Positions 34,771 through 43,540 are shown, numbered from the stretch's first letter. The stretch is 64,000 bases of DNA from Anaeromassilibacillus sp. An200 (GCF_002160025.1 NZ_NFJU01000019.1:1-64000), one strand, 5' to 3'. Notes: a model not told the origin generated them from the sequence alone. Made by a program: numbers and translations.

Positions 34771-36003
34771 TCAAGCCTCCTCTGCTCTGCGAAACACAAG
34801 GCATGCGTTGTGCCCGCCGAAGCCAAGCGAGGTGGAAATCGCGGTATGCAGTTCTGTCTTTCTCGCTGTCCCCGGCGTATAATCCAGATCACAATCCGGA
34901 TCTGCCTCCTGTAAGCCGATGGTCGGGGGAACAATTCCTGTTTGCAGGGCTTTGAGGCAGGCAATCGCTTCCACTGCCCCAGCCGCGCCCAGCATATGTC
35001 CCGTCATGCTTTTGGTACTGCTGATGGCCACCTTTCCGGCTGCTTCTCCAAATGCCTGATGAAATGCCAGGGTTTCACTTTTGTCATTGAGAGGAGTGCT
35101 GGTTCCATGCGCGTTCACATAGGTGTGTTCGTCCACCGTGATTCCGGCTTCCTCCATGGCCAGCCGAATGGCGCGCGTAATGCCATCCGCTTCCGGATCG
35201 GGAGCGGTGACATGGTATGCGTCTGATGTGTTGCCATAGCCGCAGATTTCTCCGTAAATTTTCGCACCTCGCGCCAGCGCGTGCTCATATTCTTCCAACA
35301 GAATCACGCCCGCTCCCTCTCCCATCACAAAACCATCGCGGTTTTTGTCAAAGGGACGGCAAGCAGTTTTGGGATCGTTGTTGCAGGAAAGTGCCATACA
35401 ACTTGTGAATCCGGCAAGAGTCAGCTCGCAGACGGCAGCTTCCGAACCGCCTGCCAGAATCGCGTCGGCATAGCCGTGATGAATGGCCCGATATGCCTCA
35501 CCGATTGCGTGAGTGGAAGTAGCGCATGCAGTTACAATCGGAAGTGTTGGTCCTTTTGCCCCAAAACGGATGGAAACCGTACCGGACGCCATATTGGAAA
35601 TCATCATCGGTACCATGAAGGGCGAAACGCGCTTCGCTCCCTGGCACAGCTTATCGCTGTTTTCCGTAGTAGTGAGAATCCCACCAATTCCGCTGCCAAT
35701 GTATACGCCGAAGCGTTCCGGCTCAATGGTTCCCTGCACTCCGCTGTCGTGCATCGCCTGTTCCGCCGCAGCCACGGCGTACTGAACAAACAGATCGTTT
35801 TTTCTCAGATCGCTTTTTTCAAAGTACTCCAGAGGATCAAAATTCTTCACCTCAGCGGCAATCTGCACTTTTTTATCGGAAGCGTCGAAGCGGGTGATAA
35901 AATCCACGCCGCAGACGCCTTTTGTCAAAGAATCCCAATACTCCTCAAGATGGTTGCCGACAGGAGTGACGGCACCCATTCCCGTTACGACTACTCTTCT
36001 CAT
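34771..36003 (-). CDS. fabF: 3-oxoacyl-ACP synthase II
   Basis: Elongating condensing enzyme. The Cys-His-His triad is seen as IVTACATSTHAIGEA, YVNAHGTSTPLNDKS and TKSMTGHMLGAAGAVE. N-terminal RVVVTGMGAVTPVG is canonical. Length of 410 aa. It is 30 nt after fabG. No FabB paralogue is in the operon, so this enzyme probably does all elongation. Confidence 0.96.
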   Translation of the reverse strand: MRRVVVTGMGAVTPVGNHLEEYWDSLTKGVCGVDFITRFDASDKKVQIAAEVKNFDPLEYFEKSDLRKNDLFVQYAVAAAEQAMHDSGVQGTIEPERFGVYIGSGIGGILTTTENSDKLCQGAKRVSPFMVPMMISNMASGTVSIRFGAKGPTLPIVTACATSTHAIGEAYRAIHHGYADAILAGGSEAAVCELTLAGFTSCMALSCNNDPKTACRPFDKNRDGFVMGEGAGVILLEEYEHALARGAKIYGEICGYGNTSDAYHVTAPDPEADGITRAIRLAMEEAGITVDEHTYVNAHGTSTPLNDKSETLAFHQAFGEAAGKVAISSTKSMTGHMLGAAGAVEAIACLKALQTGIVPPTIGLQEADPDCDLDYTPGTARKTELHTAISTSLGFGGHNACLVFRRAEEA

Positions 36004-36033
36004 TTCGTCCTTCCTTTCTCGGCCCGCCTGGAC

Positions 36034-36780
36034 TTACATGGCAAGGCCGCCGTCAACCCGAATCACTTCTCCCGTAATGTAGGACGCGCCCGGTCCGGCC
36101 AAAAATACAGCCAGATTAGCGACGTCCTGCGGCAATCCGGTGCGCTTCATCGGAATCTGCGACGCAATGGCTTCCTTTGCCTTTTCAGGCATGGCATCTG
36201 TCATATCAGACTGGATATAACCGGGAGCAATCGCGTTGCAGGTAACACCGCGGCCCGCAAGCTCCTTGGCAGTGCTCTTTGTCAGGCCAATCATCCCAGC
36301 CTTTGCAGCAGCATAATTGGCCTGGGCGGCGTTGCCAGTCAGGCCCACAATGGAGCTGATGTTGATGATACGGCCTGATCTTTTGCGCATCATGTGGGAA
36401 TACAGATGGCGGATCATATGAAAGGCACCCTTCAGATTTGTGTTGATTACATCGTCAAAGGCTTCCTCCTTCATGGAAAGCAAGAAGCCATCGCGGACAA
36501 TCCCTGCATTATTGACGAGGATATCCACTTGTCCGAATTCTTCTAAAATCTGCTTGGTTACAGTCTCTGTTTCCTCAAAACTGGAAACGTCACACTGATA
36601 CGCACGGACCTTTCCTCCGATCTGTGCAATCTCCTGCTCCGTCTTTTCCGCCGCTTCACGGTTTCCAGCATAAAGAATGGCAACGTTTGCTCCTTCCTGT
36701 GCCATAGCCAGCGCAATCGCGTGCCCTATACCGCGGGAGCCTCCAGTCACAACGGCTGTTTTATTTTCAAGCGTTCTCAT
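36034..36780 (-). CDS. fabG: 3-oxoacyl-ACP reductase
   Basis: NADPH-dependent SDR. Cofactor motif VVTGGSRGIGHAIALA (residues 10-25), NNAGI, and the Ser-Tyr-Lys triad in INISSIVG and ANYAAAKAGMIGLTKS. Length is 248 aa. The ATG overlaps the fabD stop by 4 nt (ATGA). Position between fabD and fabF makes the fatty-acid role near certain. Confidence 0.96.
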   Translation of the reverse strand: MRTLENKTAVVTGGSRGIGHAIALAMAQEGANVAILYAGNREAAEKTEQEIAQIGGKVRAYQCDVSSFEETETVTKQILEEFGQVDILVNNAGIVRDGFLLSMKEEAFDDVINTNLKGAFHMIRHLYSHMMRKRSGRIINISSIVGLTGNAAQANYAAAKAGMIGLTKSTAKELAGRGVTCNAIAPGYIQSDMTDAMPEKAKEAIASQIPMKRTGLPQDVANLAVFLAGPGASYITGEVIRVDGGLAM

Positions 36781-37706
36781 TCCTGTCCTCCTGTTTTACG
36801 TAAAGCACCAACTGTTTCCTCCAAGGTTGCGGCATCCTCAACACGGTATACCTCAGCCTTCGGAAGAATTCTCTTCACCAGACCCGACAAGGTTTTTCCT
36901 GGGCCAACCTCCACGAAAGTATCTATTCCATCTGCAGCCATCCGTTCCACTGTTCTTGTCCAAAGAACAGGATTCTTTATTTGCTCTGCAAGCATGGTTT
37001 CTCTGTTTTCCTGATAAGGGGCAGCAGTGCGATTCCCATAAACAGGAATCTGAGGAGGCTTTACACCGATTTGAAGCAGTTCCTGAAGATAAGCAGCAGC
37101 AGCCTGCTCCATAAACGGAGAATGGAATCCACCGCCAACAGCCAGCTTCTTGACTCGTCCGCCGGCTTCCGCTGCAAGTTCACAGAATTGATCCAAATGG
37201 TCCGTTCCCCCTGCAACTACAAGCTGACCACTGCAATTGTAGTTTACAGGATACACATCCGGGAAACCGGCACAAAGCTGTTCTACCGTCTCATCCTTCA
37301 GCTTCAGAACGGCTGCCATGGCGCTGGGGTGTTCCTGCGCGGCTTGCTGCATTAACTCACCGCGGCGGCAAACAAGAGAAAATCCATCTTTTTCTGAAAA
37401 GGAACCGGCAAAGGTCAGGGCAGCCATTTCTCCAAGAGAAAATCCAGCTGCTGCATCCGCATGAATACCAGCTTCTTCAAGCGCATATGCTGCGGCGAGG
37501 TCAACTGTAAATACACAGGGCTGTGTGTTTGCCGTCTGTGTCAGCTCCGCGGGATCTCCCGCAAAGCACTGGAGAGATGTTCCCGGGCGGATGGAATCCG
37601 CCAGTTCAAACAGACCCACGGCTTTCGGGCTGATTTCTGTGAGTGATTTTCCCATCCCAGGATATTGTGCGCCCTGTCCAGCAAATAAAAAAGCTATTTT
37701 ACCCAT
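36777..37706 (-). CDS. fabD: Malonyl-CoA:ACP transacylase
   Basis: Transfers malonyl from CoA to ACP. N-terminal FLFAGQGAQYPGMGKSL, catalytic serine in AAGFSLGEMAALTFAG, active-site His in the GGGFHSPFMEQA segment. Length is 309 aa. Its start overlaps the fabK 3' end by 13 nt. Confidence 0.95.
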   Translation of the reverse strand: MGKIAFLFAGQGAQYPGMGKSLTEISPKAVGLFELADSIRPGTSLQCFAGDPAELTQTANTQPCVFTVDLAAAYALEEAGIHADAAAGFSLGEMAALTFAGSFSEKDGFSLVCRRGELMQQAAQEHPSAMAAVLKLKDETVEQLCAGFPDVYPVNYNCSGQLVVAGGTDHLDQFCELAAEAGGRVKKLAVGGGFHSPFMEQAAAAYLQELLQIGVKPPQIPVYGNRTAAPYQENRETMLAEQIKNPVLWTRTVERMAADGIDTFVEVGPGKTLSGLVKRILPKAEVYRVEDAATLEETVGALRKTGGQE

Positions 37707-38641
37707 CGAGCGGCTCCTTTCAGCAAAACCTCTGCCTCATCACACAGGTCGCGGATGATTTCCGCAGCAGGCTGTTCCTTTTGTACCAAACCGGCAATCT
37801 GTCCTGCCAGGAAGCAGCCTTCCGCTTCGTTGCCATCTACCGCCGCTTTACGCAGGGCGCCAACTCCCATCTCTTCCAGCTCTTCCGCCGTCACATTGGG
37901 ATCGTATTCTTTTTTCATGTATTCACGGCTGAATCGGGTTTTCAGACTGCGCACCGGATGACCGAGCCGTCTGCCGGTGGCTACCGTGTCAATGTCTTTC
38001 GCCTTCAATACTCGATCTTTGTAATTTTGATGGACTCCGCATTCCTCCGCTACCAGGAAACGGGTGCCGACCTGAACACCGCACGCTCCAAGCATGAAAG
38101 CTGCTGCCACGCCGCGTCCATCCGCGATGCCGCCCGCCGCGATAACAGGAATTTTCACAGCGCTGCACACCTGAGGAACCAAAGTCATGGTGGTCAGTTC
38201 CCCGATATGCCCTCCACTTTCTGTTCCTTCTGCCACAACGGCGGAAGCACCTGCGCGCTCCATCATACGGGCGAGTCCCACGCTGGCAACCACAGGAATC
38301 ACACAAATTCCCGCTTCTCTCCAGGCTGCCATATATTTTCCGGGGTTACCGGCGCCGGTGGTTACCACCTTGACGCCCTCCTCTACCACAACTTTAGCCA
38401 CTTCATCCGCAAAAGGACTCATCAGCATAATATTGACGCCAAACGGTCGATCCGTAAGCTTCTTGGCCTGCCGAATCTGTCCGCGGAGCCAGTCTGCATT
38501 GGCATTCATGGCAGAGATAATACCAAGACCGCCTCCATTGCTGACAGCGGCAGCCAGATTGGCATCGGCAATCCAAGCCATACCACCCTGAAAAACAGGA
38601 TAGGAAATCCCTATCAAATCACAGATGGGAGATTGCAGCAT
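37694..38641 (-). CDS. fabK: Enoyl-ACP reductase II (FMN-dependent)
   Basis: Last reduction of each elongation cycle, using FMN and NAD(P)H; this type is not inhibited by triclosan. TIM-barrel signatures: YPVFQGGMAWIADANLAA, FGVNIMLMSPF, GTESGGHIGEL, IPVIAAGGIADGRG and GACGVQVGTRFLVAEE (the phosphate-binding turn). Length is 315 aa. No FabI is present in the operon, so this appears to be the enoyl reductase in use. Confidence 0.95.
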   Translation of the reverse strand: MLQSPICDLIGISYPVFQGGMAWIADANLAAAVSNGGGLGIISAMNANADWLRGQIRQAKKLTDRPFGVNIMLMSPFADEVAKVVVEEGVKVVTTGAGNPGKYMAAWREAGICVIPVVASVGLARMMERAGASAVVAEGTESGGHIGELTTMTLVPQVCSAVKIPVIAAGGIADGRGVAAAFMLGACGVQVGTRFLVAEECGVHQNYKDRVLKAKDIDTVATGRRLGHPVRSLKTRFSREYMKKEYDPNVTAEELEEMGVGALRKAAVDGNEAEGCFLAGQIAGLVQKEQPAAEIIRDLCDEAEVLLKGAARWVK

Positions 38642-38643
38642 AT

Positions 38644-38877
38644 TTATTCCGCCTCCGATTCTTCAATCACTTTCAACAAATCGCCCACTGTTTTGAGCTC
38701 CTGATCCTCTCCAATGGTCACGCCGAACTCATCCTCGCACGCCATAATCAGATCTACCACATCAAGAGAGTCGAAGTTAAGCTCCTCAAAAGAGGTTTCT
38801 TCCGTCAGCGTACCCGGCTCCAGGTCATCTTTGTACTCCGCAAAGATTTTCTCCAGCTTTTCCAGATTTGTCATCAT
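38644..38877 (-). CDS. acpP: Acyl carrier protein
   Basis: 77-aa acidic four-helix carrier. The phosphopantetheine serine is in LNFDSLDVVDLIMACED, and helix III VTIGEDQELKTVGDLL is typical. AAGGAG lies 7 nt before the first of two tandem ATG codons. It lies directly before fabK (2 nt gap) and 74 nt after fabH, the longest gap in the operon. Confidence 0.96.
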   Translation of the reverse strand: MMTNLEKLEKIFAEYKDDLEPGTLTEETSFEELNFDSLDVVDLIMACEDEFGVTIGEDQELKTVGDLLKVIEESEAE

Positions 38878-38951
38878 TCATTTTCTCCTTTTCATTCTCA
38901 TGATTTAAAAATATTCTTTAACCGTTCAGCAGATTTTTCCGTATTACAATA

Positions 38952-39908
38952 TCACAGTGTCCAGTCTAACGCAGCGGTTCCGGTAGTCAGACCTGCGCCA
39001 AACGCACAGAATACGAGTTTCTGTCCTTTTTTCAGTTTGCCTGCCCGGTTCCACTCATCCAGGAGAAGCGGAATACTCACTGCTGAAGTGTTGCCATATT
39101 TCTGAATGTTGACCGGGAATTTTTTTTGGGGAAGTCCTAACTTTTTACGAGCGGTTTCAATAATGCGGAGATTTGCCTGATGGAGGAAAAAGTAATCGGT
39201 TTCCTCTGGGGAAATACCGGTAGCTTTCGCCGCTTTTTCGATTCCGCTGCAAATCGCTCCCACCGCAAAGGTATAAACCTCACGGCTCTTCATCAAAAGT
39301 CCCGGTTTTCTGGTATCGGGCTCTGTATAAGGGCAGCTTCCGGGAGCCAGAGGAGAAGCAAGACAAAGATTTCCGTGTGCCGTGACTTCAAGGAAATGCA
39401 GCGCATCCCCTTCTCCCAGAACTACAGCAGCGGAAGCGTCTCCAAACAAAACACAGGTGCTGCGATCCGTCCAGTCCAGAATCCGGCTCAGGCGTTCCGC
39501 AGCAAGTACAAGAACATATCGCGCTTTCTTTCTGGCAAAGACACCTTCTGCCACATCCAACGCATAGAGGAAACCACTGCATGCGCCGTTTACGTCCACC
39601 GCGGGACAAGTGGCTCCCAGTTCCATCTGTACCACACATGCCAAGCTGGGAGTCATATAATCACCACCCAATGTGGGGCAAATGATATAATCCAGATCTG
39701 CGGCTGTAATACCGCTGTTTTCCAGCGCGTTTCGGGCTGCAGCCACCGCGATTTCCGTGACAGTTTCCGTAGTGAGAATAGGCCGTTCTTTGATTCCGGT
39801 ACGTGTTGTGATCCATTCGTCACTGGTATCCACCAGCTGAGAAAGATCGTCGTTCGTTTTCCGGCAGGCAGGTAAGGCGCTGCCTGTTCCTAAAATTTGA
39901 AAACTCAT
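38952..39908 (-). CDS. fabH: 3-oxoacyl-ACP synthase III
   Basis: Starts synthesis by condensing an acyl-CoA with malonyl-ACP. Triad visible as VDVNGACSGFLYAL (Cys), FFLHQANLRIIETA (His) and YGNTSAVSIPLLL (Asn). Length is 318 aa. The ATG overlaps the fabT stop (ATGA). Primer choice (acetyl, butyryl or branched) cannot be read; butyryl-CoA is abundant in this organism. Confidence 0.95.
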   Translation of the reverse strand: MSFQILGTGSALPACRKTNDDLSQLVDTSDEWITTRTGIKERPILTTETVTEIAVAAARNALENSGITAADLDYIICPTLGGDYMTPSLACVVQMELGATCPAVDVNGACSGFLYALDVAEGVFARKKARYVLVLAAERLSRILDWTDRSTCVLFGDASAAVVLGEGDALHFLEVTAHGNLCLASPLAPGSCPYTEPDTRKPGLLMKSREVYTFAVGAICSGIEKAAKATGISPEETDYFFLHQANLRIIETARKKLGLPQKKFPVNIQKYGNTSAVSIPLLLDEWNRAGKLKKGQKLVFCAFGAGLTTGTAALDWTL

Positions 39909-40378
39909 ATTTCCTCCTCGGTCCTGTGAATTTTTTGGGCAAAGAAAAGGTTTAGCTTCCGCATCCCCTTCAACATAGCTGCTTGTTCCTCCTGTGTGAG
40001 ATCCTGAACAATGGAGCGCACCATTCGGATGTGAAAATAACGGTGAGCCGTATTGGCCTTTTGGCCGATTTTCGTCAGGGTAACATGAACCACCCTTCCG
40101 TCGATTTGGCTCCGGTTTTTTTCCACATAGCCTTTTTTGACAAGCTTATTGATGGCAGCGGTGACCGAAGGGAGGCTGATTCCCATTTTTTCAGAAATCT
40201 CGCTGATAGTCAGACCATCCTGCCGTTCTCCTACATCCCCTACAGCCTCCAGAAGATGAATTTCATTAATCGACAGGTTCATGTGCTTTGAGGTACAAAC
40301 CATCTGCTCCTCCATCAGACCGATGGAGCGATAGGTCTGTACCAGGAGATCGTTCAATTCCTTTTCAAAAAGGCTCAT
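39905..40378 (-). CDS. fabT: MarR-family regulator of fatty acid synthesis (FabT-like)
   Basis: 157-aa winged-HTH repressor of the MarR family, first gene of the operon, the position FabT holds in streptococci and other Firmicutes. DNA-binding region is at about 55-115: LTISEISEKMGISLPSVTAAINKLVKKG (read in two parts), then the wing VEKNRSQIDGRVVHVTLT. FabT uses long-chain acyl-ACP as corepressor. ATG 40378 (MSLFEKELNDLL) is chosen; the open frame extends 75 codons up through the promoter and is not real there. The operator at 40493-40511 supports autoregulation. Confidence 0.88.
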   Translation of the reverse strand: MSLFEKELNDLLVQTYRSIGLMEEQMVCTSKHMNLSINEIHLLEAVGDVGERQDGLTISEISEKMGISLPSVTAAINKLVKKGYVEKNRSQIDGRVVHVTLTKIGQKANTAHRYFHIRMVRSIVQDLTQEEQAAMLKGMRKLNLFFAQKIHRTEEEI

Positions 40379-40492
40379 CCCCGTCTTTCCTTCCTCTGAA
40401 AAATCCCCTATGCCTTTGCCGTTTTTCCCTGTCCTCTGGTGCTCAGTGGGAAATCCAGCGGCAGGAGAAAAGCAATAGCAGATTAAAATAAT

Positions 40493-40511
40493 TAGTTTGT
40501 CTAACAAATTA
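40493..40511. promoter_or_regulatory. FabT-like operator
   Basis: TAGTTTGTCTAACAAATTA is a 19-bp near-perfect palindrome (TTTGT-CTA-ACAAA core, one mismatch) resembling the known FabT site with TTTGA...TCAAA half-sites. It overlaps the -10 of the fab promoter and its start point, ideal for repression. Confidence 0.7.
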
Positions 40512-40536
40512 TAAGCTTCTCCTGCTGGCTTGTCAA
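40508..40536 (-). promoter_or_regulatory. Consensus sigma-A promoter of the fab-acc operon
   Basis: Minus-strand TTGACA (40531-40536), exactly 17 bp, TATAAT (40508-40513). Both hexamers are perfect consensus, so strong expression when derepressed is expected. It drives 13 genes over about 10.5 kb. Confidence 0.9.
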
Positions 40537-40589
40537 GGAAGAAATCTGTCGGTGAAATAATAAAATCCAATCGTTTTCCCCTCACATTC

Positions 40590-40618
40590 TTTACATTTCT
40601 CACAAAACAAACTATAAT
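40590..40618 (+). promoter_or_regulatory. Promoter of the glycerophosphodiesterase gene
   Basis: TTTACA (40590-40595), 17-bp spacer, TATAAT (40613-40618), about 50 bp before ATG 40671. It is divergent from the fab promoter. Confidence 0.75.
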
Positions 40619-40670
40619 AGCACCAAAAGAGGCGTTTGTTTTATGCCTTAATCAGAAAGAAGAGATCATC

Positions 40671-41399
40671 ATGTCAAAAGTTTTTGCACACCGCGGTTTT
40701 TCCGGTCAATATCCCGAAAACACCCTTCTCGCTTTCCGTAAGGCCATGGAGGCGGAATGCGACGGGATTGAGCTTGATGTACATCTCGCGAAAGACGGTT
40801 CTCTTGTCATCATGCACGATGAAAAACTTGACAGAACCACAGATGGAACCGGTTTGCTTTGCGAATATACCTTGGATGAGCTGCGCCGTTTTAATGCTGC
40901 CGCTGTAATGCCCGGAAAATTTCCCTTTGAACCAATTCCTACACTGGAAGAATATTTTGATCTAGTAAAGGACACTTCTGTGATCACAAACATCGAATTA
41001 AAGAACAGCGTGATCTGGTATGAGGGAATGGAGAAAAAAGTCATCGAGATGGTACGTGCTTTTCATCTGGAGGATCGGGTGATCTTCTCTTCCTTTAATC
41101 ACGAATCCATTGTGTTATGCAAACGTTTGGCTCCCGAAATTCGCTGCGGTTTTCTTTATGACTGCTGGCTGGTTCATTCAGGGAAATACGCAAAAACAAA
41201 TGGTGTGGAATACCTCCACCCCTCTTTGAATTCTCTTAACGACGCTGTTATCGATGAAATTACACGGGATGGAATCGGATTAAATGTCTGGACGATTAAC
41301 GAGGAGCCTGCCATGCGTTATCTGACGCAGAAGCAGGTCAATGGAATCATAACCAATTATCCAGATGTATGTCGCTCTGTCCTTCGTTCCCTTTCATAA
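40671..41399 (+). CDS. Glycerophosphodiester phosphodiesterase
   Basis: 242-aa TIM-barrel enzyme releasing glycerol-3-phosphate and an alcohol from glycerophosphodiesters, products of phospholipid turnover. Catalytic and metal residues: FAHRGFSGQYPENTLLAF (His, Arg, Glu), GIELDVHLAKDGSLVIMHDE (Glu, Asp, second His) and TNIELKN. No signal peptide, so cytosolic, as for UgpQ. It is divergent from the lipid operon, fitting phospholipid recycling. The ribosome site AGAAGAGA is weak. Confidence 0.93.
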   Translation: MSKVFAHRGFSGQYPENTLLAFRKAMEAECDGIELDVHLAKDGSLVIMHDEKLDRTTDGTGLLCEYTLDELRRFNAAAVMPGKFPFEPIPTLEEYFDLVKDTSVITNIELKNSVIWYEGMEKKVIEMVRAFHLEDRVIFSSFNHESIVLCKRLAPEIRCGFLYDCWLVHSGKYAKTNGVEYLHPSLNSLNDAVIDEITRDGIGLNVWTINEEPAMRYLTQKQVNGIITNYPDVCRSVLRSLS

Positions 41400-41406
41400 C
41401 AATATA

Positions 41407-41454
41407 AAAAGCGGAAGCTTTGATCCAATATTGACGATCAAAGCTTCCGCTTTT
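41407..41454. terminator. Bidirectional terminator
   Basis: Perfect 19-bp stem (41407-41425 with 41436-41454), starting in AAAA and ending in TTTT, between the GDPD gene and the convergent flavodoxin-ferredoxin gene. Confidence 0.88.
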
Positions 41455-41462
41455 CTATATTT

Positions 41463-42149
41463 TCAGTATATCAGAAGATCATTCTTCCGCTTCCCATTCA
41501 GATATTGCTTCAGCCAAGGATGAAGCGTTACACGCAGTGCTTTTTGGGGACAAATCTGAACACAACGCATACAACGGATACAATTTCTGCCTGGTTTTCC
41601 ATCCAGCATTGTATTCATGGGACAGCGCTTTGCGCACAATCCACAATGATTGCAGTTCCTTTCCCGAGTCATCCGTACACCAAGCTGTCCTCTTCGCAAA
41701 GGGAAAAAAGAAGCAAACGGATTTTTCCAGGTATTGGGGATATGTATTGGTTTAGGGTTTGCAATTCGTTCAATCAATGCATCCAAGCGGGAAAAATCTG
41801 CTTGAAATTGTTCATTCAGGTAAGTGTGGCTAATGGGAACATATGCCCCCCCTATCACACGGCCTTTCACCAATTCTGCCGCCTCTTTTAAGGCATTCCC
41901 AAAGGACTTTCTTCCATAGGTGGCAATCAGAATAAAATCAGAAGCTGAAATCAAAGGAAGAGCTTTTTTGACTGGAAGAGGAAGACTTTGGCAATAGACA
42001 GGAAATACCACAACAGCAACTTCATTCTCAAAGGAATCTGGCTGCCAGTCCAAGGAAAGTTCCAGGAGCCGGCAGGAAAACATTTGAGCCACATATTGCG
42101 CTACTTGTTTCGTTCGCCCGGTTGCGGAAAAGCAATACACGGTTGTCAA
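41463..42149 (-). CDS. EFR1-type flavodoxin-ferredoxin fusion protein
   Basis: 228 aa. The N-terminal flavodoxin-like domain (about 1-145) starts VYCFSATGRTKQVAQ, the FMN phosphate loop, and has ATYGRKSFG. The C-terminal part is a two-cluster ferredoxin: Cys 166, 169, 172, 176 and Cys 190, 193, 196, 200. Such EFR1 proteins carry electrons between ferredoxin-like donors and an enzyme through FMN and 4Fe-4S. Its ATG overlaps the stop of the ATP-pyrophosphatase gene (ATGA), so the two are coupled and probably act together. The partner reaction is unknown. Confidence 0.85.
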   Translation of the reverse strand: MTTVYCFSATGRTKQVAQYVAQMFSCRLLELSLDWQPDSFENEVAVVVFPVYCQSLPLPVKKALPLISASDFILIATYGRKSFGNALKEAAELVKGRVIGGAYVPISHTYLNEQFQADFSRLDALIERIANPKPIHIPNTWKNPFASFFPLRRGQLGVRMTRERNCNHCGLCAKRCPMNTMLDGKPGRNCIRCMRCVQICPQKALRVTLHPWLKQYLNGKRKNDLLIY

Positions 42150-43540
42150 GGGGATTCCTCCAGTATCTTCTGTATCAACATATATTCACACACTGGCTCC
42201 TGGCAAAAGCCAAGCGTGTTTTTCAGCTCATAAATCGCTTCCTCCCGGGTTACATAGTGATCCCGGCTGGCCAAGGCAAGCTCCAAAGCGCTGAAAGGAA
42301 TCATACGGCTTTCACATGCCCGGAACCGAATAAATTGTGAATGCTCTTTACACCGCTCAATACAGCAGCTTGTGTGCAGCCCTTGTCCTGCATCAGAAGG
42401 CGGAACCCATCCGCACGTCTTTACAAGGAGTTCCTTCACATTTTTCCAGTCATATCGTCCGCCGCAGGCTGCATTGAAATCAAGGTGGACAAATGCGGGA
42501 ATCCGTCCACTGCGGGATGAGGAACGAATGGCTCGCTTGAGTGGTGGAAGCAGTTCAGGCACACTATGCAGCGCTTTTGTGACGTTGGATAAAAGCTCAT
42601 TGGGATATAATCTTTCTTTAATAGGATTTCCTCCATAGGCAAGCTGTTTCATTGTCATCAATGTGTGGAGCTGCCCTTTCTTCAAAGGAGGACGCAAGGT
42701 TAAAAGGCGCCATACAGAGATCAAAATATTCAAAAACCGCCTTTTTTCAAAAGAATAGGCAAATTTGGGTGCCATGTGATTATAGAAAAGGCCCAGCATT
42801 TGCACTGGTTCATTTCCCGCGAGAAAATATGGAACACGATTCGCCACCATTTCCGGATAAAAAAGCATATAAGCCAGTGAAGGGCAAGCACAGGTATTTC
42901 CGTTGAGCAAATAAAGCCGATGATAAATACGCATCAAATCCTGCCGGCTGACCGTACGGCAGATAAACTCTACCTTTCCCAAGCGCTGCTTGGCATTTTC
43001 TATGCTTTGTTTGGCATTCTCGGACATCCATGGAATTTCCCATGTCATAGCCAGAATGCGAAGGCCCATAACTTCGGAAAGATAATAAAGCAAAAAAGTA
43101 GAATCTTTTCCTCCCGTGTAAAAGAGTGCGGCATCGAAGCGGGAATGCTTTGCACGGGGAATTTCCGTTATCACAGGAACAAGGCTTACCAGCCCTTTCT
43201 CCTCCTCTTTGGCCTGGCAGAGCGGACAGAGGCCTTTTTCATCAAATTCAATTCCAGGAATCATAAAATCGTTGGCACAACAATTTTTACAGAAGGTTGC
43301 TTCCTCCACAGAATTCGGTATTGCTCTCAACTGGTTTCTGCTAACAATCTGTACACCAATAAGAGGTTGGAGACTCTTTTCTTCAAAATGATTAAGGTCT
43401 CTGGGAAGCGATGCAATCAAAACCGCCTGCTTTCGGGAAAGATGGATTTCATTTTCAAATAAATGCTCTTTGTTCCTCAGCCCATAGTAGACTAATTTTC
43501 TTCCCTGAAGCTTCCACCGGCTCTGCACATAATATTCCAT
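42146..43540 (-). CDS. PP-loop ATP-pyrophosphatase, WbpG/PseA-like, of unknown reaction
   Basis: 464 aa. A zinc-like knuckle lies at Cys84, Cys87/88 and Cys105, Cys108 (FCKNCC, CPLC, with GIEFDEKG between), the arrangement at the start of WbpG/PseA sugar amidotransferases. The adenylating PP-loop is YTGGKDST at about 141-148. Further cysteines are at 217 and 219 (TCACPS) and in a C-terminal HTSCCIERCKEH (392, 393, 397). PP-loop enzymes activate an oxygen as the adenylate for amidation or thiolation. No GATase partner is adjacent; instead it overlaps a flavodoxin-ferredoxin. ATG 43540 has GGAAG upstream; a GTG four codons earlier is possible. Confidence 0.75.
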   Translation of the reverse strand: MEYYVQSRWKLQGRKLVYYGLRNKEHLFENEIHLSRKQAVLIASLPRDLNHFEEKSLQPLIGVQIVSRNQLRAIPNSVEEATFCKNCCANDFMIPGIEFDEKGLCPLCQAKEEEKGLVSLVPVITEIPRAKHSRFDAALFYTGGKDSTFLLYYLSEVMGLRILAMTWEIPWMSENAKQSIENAKQRLGKVEFICRTVSRQDLMRIYHRLYLLNGNTCACPSLAYMLFYPEMVANRVPYFLAGNEPVQMLGLFYNHMAPKFAYSFEKRRFLNILISVWRLLTLRPPLKKGQLHTLMTMKQLAYGGNPIKERLYPNELLSNVTKALHSVPELLPPLKRAIRSSSRSGRIPAFVHLDFNAACGGRYDWKNVKELLVKTCGWVPPSDAGQGLHTSCCIERCKEHSQFIRFRACESRMIPFSALELALASRDHYVTREEAIYELKNTLGFCQEPVCEYMLIQKILEESP

